DNA from: Paenibacillus sp. J45TS6
GTDB lineage: Bacteria; Bacillota; Bacilli; Paenibacillales; Paenibacillaceae
DNA: 64,000 nucleotides
Direction: 5' to 3'
Assembly: GCF_018403285.1 (NCBI RefSeq)
Contig: NZ_BOSJ01000017.1
Location: 32,488 to 96,487 of the forward strand
Positions 62,975 to 64,000 of this stretch are shown in pieces; position 1 is the stretch's first letter; every line of letters starts with the position of its first letter. Under the pieces are notes generated by a model. The model was not told where the DNA came from and did not search any database. It was given only the letters and a program-made list of their open reading frames with translations. Position numbers and translations under genes: made by a program.

Positions 62975-63271
62975 TTAAAACAAGAAAGATTGTTGTATCC
63001 ACATCAAGAAGCTCAGAAATCCTGTTATGCTGAATGTGATTAAGATAGTTACTATTCCTCTTGAAACAGACTTTAAATTTTTCTTACCTGTTAGTCCTAT
63101 TATTCCAAGGATTAAAGTTGTTAACGAAAGAATGTAAACAATATTAAAGGCGTCTGGAACGGATATTTTATGGATAAGTCTATAGATTTCTATCCAATAT
63201 GGCATTGTCAAATACGAAACTAAACAAATTATTGAAAGGAAGAAAGACCATAAATTTAATTTTTCTCTCAT
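62975..63271 (-). CDS. Small membrane protein (98 residues), function unknown
   Basis: The start is the ATG at 63271 (MREKLNLWSFFLSIICLVSY), set by GAGGAGGTGA; an ATG three codons upstream overlaps that site. Three hydrophobic segments (about 8-25, 42-60 and 70-92) and a basic loop GKKNLKSVSRG are seen. It precedes the 111-residue membrane protein by about 60 bases, so the two may be co-transcribed. No family is recognised. Confidence 0.65.
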   Translation of the reverse strand: MREKLNLWSFFLSIICLVSYLTMPYWIEIYRLIHKISVPDAFNIVYILSLTTLILGIIGLTGKKNLKSVSRGIVTILITFSITGFLSFLMWIQQSFLF

Positions 63272-63576
63272 AAATTTCACCTCCTCATATAGTTAATTAG
63301 GCATAAGAAATATACGGTGGATTTTGAGAAACTTAAACGATCGTATGTGTCCGACAATCCTGAATGTTGTGGTTTTTGGTTTAATTAGGCAGGTTTGAAG
63401 CATTAACTATATAGCATAATAACTTCTAATCACAATACAGAAATTTACATCTAGAATTCAGTTAAAAGACAAGAAACACATAGGCTGTCCTAAAGTGGGT
63501 AGAGCATTGGTTGGAACGAACATAATCAGATGATTCTCCGCTCTGAATCTTCATTAAGCTATTCTGCTCGTAATTG
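63272..63576. other. Gap with a possible small gene remnant
   Basis: On the plus strand, 63302-63382 are open without a start and read KYTVDFEKLKRSYVSDNPEC, ending CGFWFN and a stop. This might be the end of a lost gene or chance. Nothing else is recognisable in the gap. Confidence 0.25.
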
Positions 63577-63652
63577 AAAAGACAGCAACCACGATTGGCT
63601 GCCGTCTTTTATTTATTATTTATTCAACTATCGTTTTTCGTTAGCGTAACAA
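63577..63652 (-). repeat. Terminator plus CTATCG repeat, copy 4
   Basis: The hairpin AAAAGACAGCAACC / GGCTGCCGTCTTTT (one mismatch) at 63577-63610 is followed by AACTATCGTTTTTCGTTAGC at 63625-63644. It lies 11 bases behind the stop of the partial gene at the window end and acts as its terminator. Confidence 0.65.
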
Positions 63653-63662
63653 TAAATTTAGA

Positions 63663-64000
63663 TTATAGCATTGAATCCGCTATCTTCTGGATTTCCTGAT
63701 CATCAAGTGGCCTTCCTGTAAAATCAGTAATAATATACTGTATTCCTGAGTCAACAAAAGTTAAGCTTTTATAATCTCTATTTAACAAAATAGCTGGAAC
63801 TTCTCCTTTTAAGAATAATTTCTTTGCATAGGAAGCTCCATCATAATGCTTAATACGATCAAATTTTTTATTTTCTTTACTAATGCTTAATAATATTTGA
63901 TCTCCTGCCTCAAATCCATAATATCGGACTTCTATTTGTTCTTTACTGATATCTTTTGTTTCAGTTTTTTTTATATTGTAAGGAAGAAACGTAGGAAGAG
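63663..64000 (-). CDS. C-terminal part of a DUF4367-like protein (partial)
   Basis: The frame is open from the window edge to TAA at 63663, giving about 112 residues. The sequence includes EVRYYGFEAGDQILLSISKE, the later KHYDGASYAKKLFLKGEVPA and the end SGIQYIITDFTGRPLDDQEI. The last part, with a hydrophobic strand and ending QKIADSML, fits the DUF4367 domain often found behind anti-sigma-like membrane proteins. The start and any membrane segment lie outside the window, so the full function cannot be judged. Confidence 0.65.
   Translation of the reverse strand, partial: LPTFLPYNIKKTETKDISKEQIEVRYYGFEAGDQILLSISKENKKFDRIKHYDGASYAKKLFLKGEVPAILLNRDYKSLTFVDSGIQYIITDFTGRPLDDQEIQKIADSML

Noticed and set aside
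60780-64000. CRISPR array or prophage in the sparse end region
   Set aside because: The CTATCG repeats are irregularly spaced by hundreds of bases and tied to terminators; no cas, integrase or phage genes are present.

Overview
The window looks like a chromosomal segment of a spore-forming, low-to-moderate GC Firmicute, most likely Paenibacillus or a close relative. Three things support this. The order ysoA-tig-clpP-clpX-ispG-lonB-lon-engB-speD-hemA-hemX-(sirohaem gene)-hemC-cobA extends the Bacillus ysoA/tig/clpX/lonB/lonA/ysxC/hemAXC order. Sporulation genes are present (lonB, gerM, gerE, a YhcN/YlaJ lipoprotein). Ribosome-binding sites are strong AGGAGG types and rho-independent terminators are dense. 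No database search was possible; names come from motifs, length, context and memory of the families.

Region 1 (1-17110, all minus strand) is conserved housekeeping: tetrapyrrole/sirohaem synthesis, SpeD, EngB, the two Lon proteases, IspG, ClpXP, trigger factor and a YsoA-like protein that appears to start at a rare ATT codon. Region 2 (17300-18360) holds two tRNA-Arg(TCT) genes in inverted orientation. Directly behind the first lie two tandem ~138-bp units, each of which re-creates the last bases of the tRNA. Region 3 (18400-28940) carries MgtE, a small GTG-start ORF, an AsnB-type asparagine synthetase, the gerM-rph-rdgB operon, a PgpA/YutG-like protein, a metallo-beta-lactamase-fold hydrolase and a DUF72 protein.

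Region 4 (29027-42124) is a carbohydrate-utilisation locus. A large membrane AraC-type regulator precedes an operon of two ABC permeases, a solute-binding lipoprotein, a GH106-like rhamnosidase, a Gfo/Idh/MocA oxidoreductase and a GH88/GH105-like unsaturated glycuronyl hydrolase, with a near-perfect CcpA cre site just downstream of the likely promoter. The enzyme set suggests rhamnogalacturonan-type glycans; no ATPase is encoded, so a shared MsmX-type ATPase is expected. Region 5 (42358-47064) has an M20 dipeptidase, a murR/rpiR-nagB-nagA amino-sugar operon and gerE.

Region 6 (47250-52900) is more accessory: an Lrp-type regulator divergent from a small hydrolase operon, a DUF2975/XRE pair, an S41 protease, and the most unusual feature of the window. 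A complete T-box riboswitch with a phenylalanine (TTC) specifier and its own strong promoter lies immediately upstream, on the same strand, of three tandem tRNA-Phe(GAA) genes, with no protein gene between. Region 7 (53000-60780) has a spore lipoprotein, a Gld-like ABC exporter operon and two GT4 glycosyltransferases. Region 8 (60780-64000) is sparse, with small membrane proteins, a gene remnant, a dispersed repeat family and a partial gene at the edge.
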